Shown here: positions 6,262-7,143 of the stretch, one piece after another
How the letters are laid out: each line of letters starts with the position of its first letter
Position numbering within the stretch: the stretch's first letter is position 1
DNA from: Oscillospiraceae bacterium
GTDB lineage: Bacteria; Bacillota_A; Clostridia; Oscillospirales; Oscillospiraceae
NCBI GenBank assembly: GCA_017381835.1
Contig: JAFOBK010000161.1
Location: forward strand, 1-7,143
Reading direction: 5' to 3'
DNA: 7,143 bases
The notes under the pieces: model-generated
The model's input: only the letters and a program-made list of their open reading frames with translations
Told to the model about the DNA's origin: nothing
Database searches by the model: none
Program-made: the position numbers and the translations under genes

Positions 6262-6297
6262 GAAAAACAGCCACCGGAACTTGATTTCCGGCGGCCG
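6262..6297 (-). terminator. Intrinsic terminator of the putative small RNA
   Basis: Read on the minus strand, CGGCCGCCGGAA (6297-6286) pairs with UUCCGGUGGCUG (6279-6268) over 12 bp, including two G-U pairs, with a 6-nt loop AUCAAG. A tail of UUUUUCUU follows. On the plus strand the same repeat has A-C mismatches and no T tract, so it is built for the minus strand. Confidence 0.8.
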
Positions 6298-6332
6298 ATT
6301 GTTGCCAGTTTCAGATAGTCCTGCGTACAGCT
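6262..6332 (-). ncRNA. Putative small RNA of about 70 nt between proB and carD
   Basis: A complete transcription unit is visible: the promoter at 6339-6367, about 34 nt of leader, then a strong intrinsic terminator. I see no ATG, and no GTG or TTG start with a ribosome site, so it is probably non-coding. The sequence does not match any RNA family I can name; SRP RNA, tmRNA, 6S RNA and tRNA are excluded by size or sequence. Alternatively it is an attenuated leader of carD, which lies downstream on the same strand but has its own promoter. I found no convincing antiterminator fold, only a weak CUGGC/GCCG pairing. Confidence 0.55.
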
Positions 6333-6338
6333 TTTTAT

Positions 6339-6367
6339 ATTTTAGCACTTTATCGTATTAAAGTCAA
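6339..6367 (-). promoter_or_regulatory. Promoter of a putative small RNA
   Basis: On the minus strand TTGACT (6362-6367) and TAAAAT (6339-6344) are exactly 17 nt apart, each one base from consensus, and TGC precedes the -10 (extended form). Transcription should begin at about 6331-6332. No reading frame with a start codon follows before the hairpin at 6268-6297. Confidence 0.7.
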
Positions 6368-6385
6368 TAGGTATCTTCCTTTTTC

Positions 6386-6452
6386 TACCATCTACACAAT
6401 TATCCCCGTAAAATCCGGGAAAAACCATGATTTTACCATCTATCTTTTCCCG
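6386..6452. repeat. Cluster of short direct and inverted repeats upstream of proB
   Basis: TACCATCTA occurs twice in direct orientation (6386-6394 and 6434-6442, 48 nt apart). GTAAAATC (6408-6415) is mirrored by GATTTTAC (6429-6436), and CGGGAAAA (6416-6423) by TTTTCCCG (6445-6452). The two inverted repeats interleave. They lie between the small-RNA promoter and the proB -10 and could be regulator sites. Confidence 0.5.
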
Positions 6453-6463
6453 TTTCCGGTAGG

Positions 6464-6469
6464 TATAAT
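6464..6469 (+). promoter_or_regulatory. Probable -10 box of proB
   Basis: A perfect TATAAT, 27 nt before the proB start codon, with GGAGGA at 6485-6490. The stretch where a -35 should be (about 6440-6447, CTATCTTT) is poor, so an activator may be needed. The repeat cluster at 6386-6452 lies directly over that position. Confidence 0.6.
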
Positions 6470-6496
6470 GGATCGAAATAGAATGGAGGAGTATAT

Positions 6497-7143
6497 ATGC
6501 GCGTTGTCATTAAAATCGGCACCTCTACCCTGGCCCATCCCACCGGCCATTTAAATATCCGCCGTACTGAGCAGCTTTGCAAGATTATCAGCGATATCAA
6601 GAATGCCGGTCATCAGGTGATCCTGGTGTCCTCCGGTGCTATCGGTATGGGCGTGGGTAAGTTGGGACTTTTGAAGCGTCCTGATGATATCCCCACCAAG
6701 CAGGCAGCTGCCGCTGTAGGCCAGTGTGAACTGATGTACACTTACGACCGGATCTTCAGCAAGTATCACCACACGGTGGCTCAGCTGCTGATTACCGGTG
6801 ATGACGTGGAGGACGATACCCGTCACAGTAACTTCACCAACACCCTGAACCGGCTGCTGGATTTGGGCGCGATCCCCATCATTAACGAAAACGATACCGT
6901 TGCCACCGCTGAAATCGTTATTGGCGATAATGATACCCTGGCAGCAATTGTTGCCCAAAGCATCAGCGCTGACCGGCTGATTTTGCTTTCGGATATCGAC
7001 GGCCTTTACACCGCTGATCCCCACAAGGATCCGGATGCAAAGCTTATCAGCACCGTACATAAAATTGATGAAGCCCTTCTCTCCCTGGCTGGCGCCAGTG
7101 CAGGCAACCAGGGTACCGGCGGCATGGTCACCAAGCTGCAGGC
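6497..7143 (+). CDS. proB: Glutamate 5-kinase, N-terminal part (3' end lies outside the window)
   Basis: Amino-acid-kinase-fold enzyme that phosphorylates glutamate to gamma-glutamyl phosphate, the first and usually proline-inhibited step of proline synthesis, in the cytoplasm. Seen in the first 215 residues: KIGTSTL at 6-12, the phosphate loop SSGAIGMG (45-52), NENDTV (130-135), GDNDTLAAIVA (143-153), LSDIDGLYTADP (164-175) and GTGGMVTKLQ (206-215). These are all hallmarks of ProB in the right order. The start is secure, since GGAGGA ends 6 nt before the ATG and the protein begins directly with the kinase core. Whether it carries the C-terminal PUA domain, and whether proA follows, lies off the edge. 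Its substrate glutamate derives from the 2-oxoglutarate made by the operon on the left, though it is transcribed separately. Confidence 0.95.
   Translation, partial: MRVVIKIGTSTLAHPTGHLNIRRTEQLCKIISDIKNAGHQVILVSSGAIGMGVGKLGLLKRPDDIPTKQAAAAVGQCELMYTYDRIFSKYHHTVAQLLITGDDVEDDTRHSNFTNTLNRLLDLGAIPIINENDTVATAEIVIGDNDTLAAIVAQSISADRLILLSDIDGLYTADPHKDPDAKLISTVHKIDEALLSLAGASAGNQGTGGMVTKLQ

Noticed and set aside
6268..6297. Reading the hairpin as a plus-strand terminator
   Set aside because: On the plus strand it has A-C mismatches and is followed by GATTGTTGCC with no T tract. The tail and G-U tolerance fit only the minus strand.
6551..7060. A 169-codon minus-strand frame opposite proB
   Set aside because: proB is unmistakable on the plus strand. 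The antisense frame has no domain or promoter evidence.

Overview
The window looks like chromosomal DNA from an anaerobic, probably gut-dwelling, member of the Clostridia (Oscillospiraceae-like is my best guess, by inference). The reasons are a Re-type (DRE-TIM) citrate synthase instead of the ordinary GltA type, an Aquifex-type short aconitase, a bile salt hydrolase, a CarD-family RNA polymerase factor, consensus sigma-A promoters and strong purine-rich ribosome binding sites. I see no mobile element, CRISPR array, rRNA or tRNA.

Left part (1-4557, all minus strand): one four-gene operon, read right to left. It encodes Re-citrate synthase, a GntR/FCD regulator, aconitase, and an isocitrate dehydrogenase that runs off the left edge. 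Together these enzymes convert oxaloacetate and acetyl-CoA to 2-oxoglutarate, the oxidative half-TCA route to glutamate used by anaerobes. The genes are packed tightly: a 15-nt gap and two very short junctions of the form ATGGNTAA. The operon has a textbook promoter (TTGACA, 16 nt, TATAAT), with a perfect 12-bp palindrome covering the end of the -10 and the predicted start site. That is the expected shape for an operator of the GntR/FCD protein encoded in the same operon.

Middle (4558-6131): a divergent bile salt hydrolase gene, then a compact bidirectional terminator in a 32-bp gap, then a convergent minus-strand CarD-family gene whose true start is a GTG at 6131.

Right part (6132-7143): a 365-bp region without a protein gene, then the start of proB (glutamate 5-kinase), which runs off the right edge. 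The non-coding region holds the carD promoter, the proB promoter, a cluster of short repeats and an apparently complete small-RNA unit on the minus strand of about 70 nt. That unit has a near-consensus promoter (TTGACT, 17 nt, TAAAAT with an extended TG) and a strong U-tailed hairpin. It has no start codon and is the most likely undescribed element here. The window thus carries both 2-oxoglutarate (glutamate precursor) synthesis and the first step of glutamate-to-proline synthesis, but in separate transcription units.
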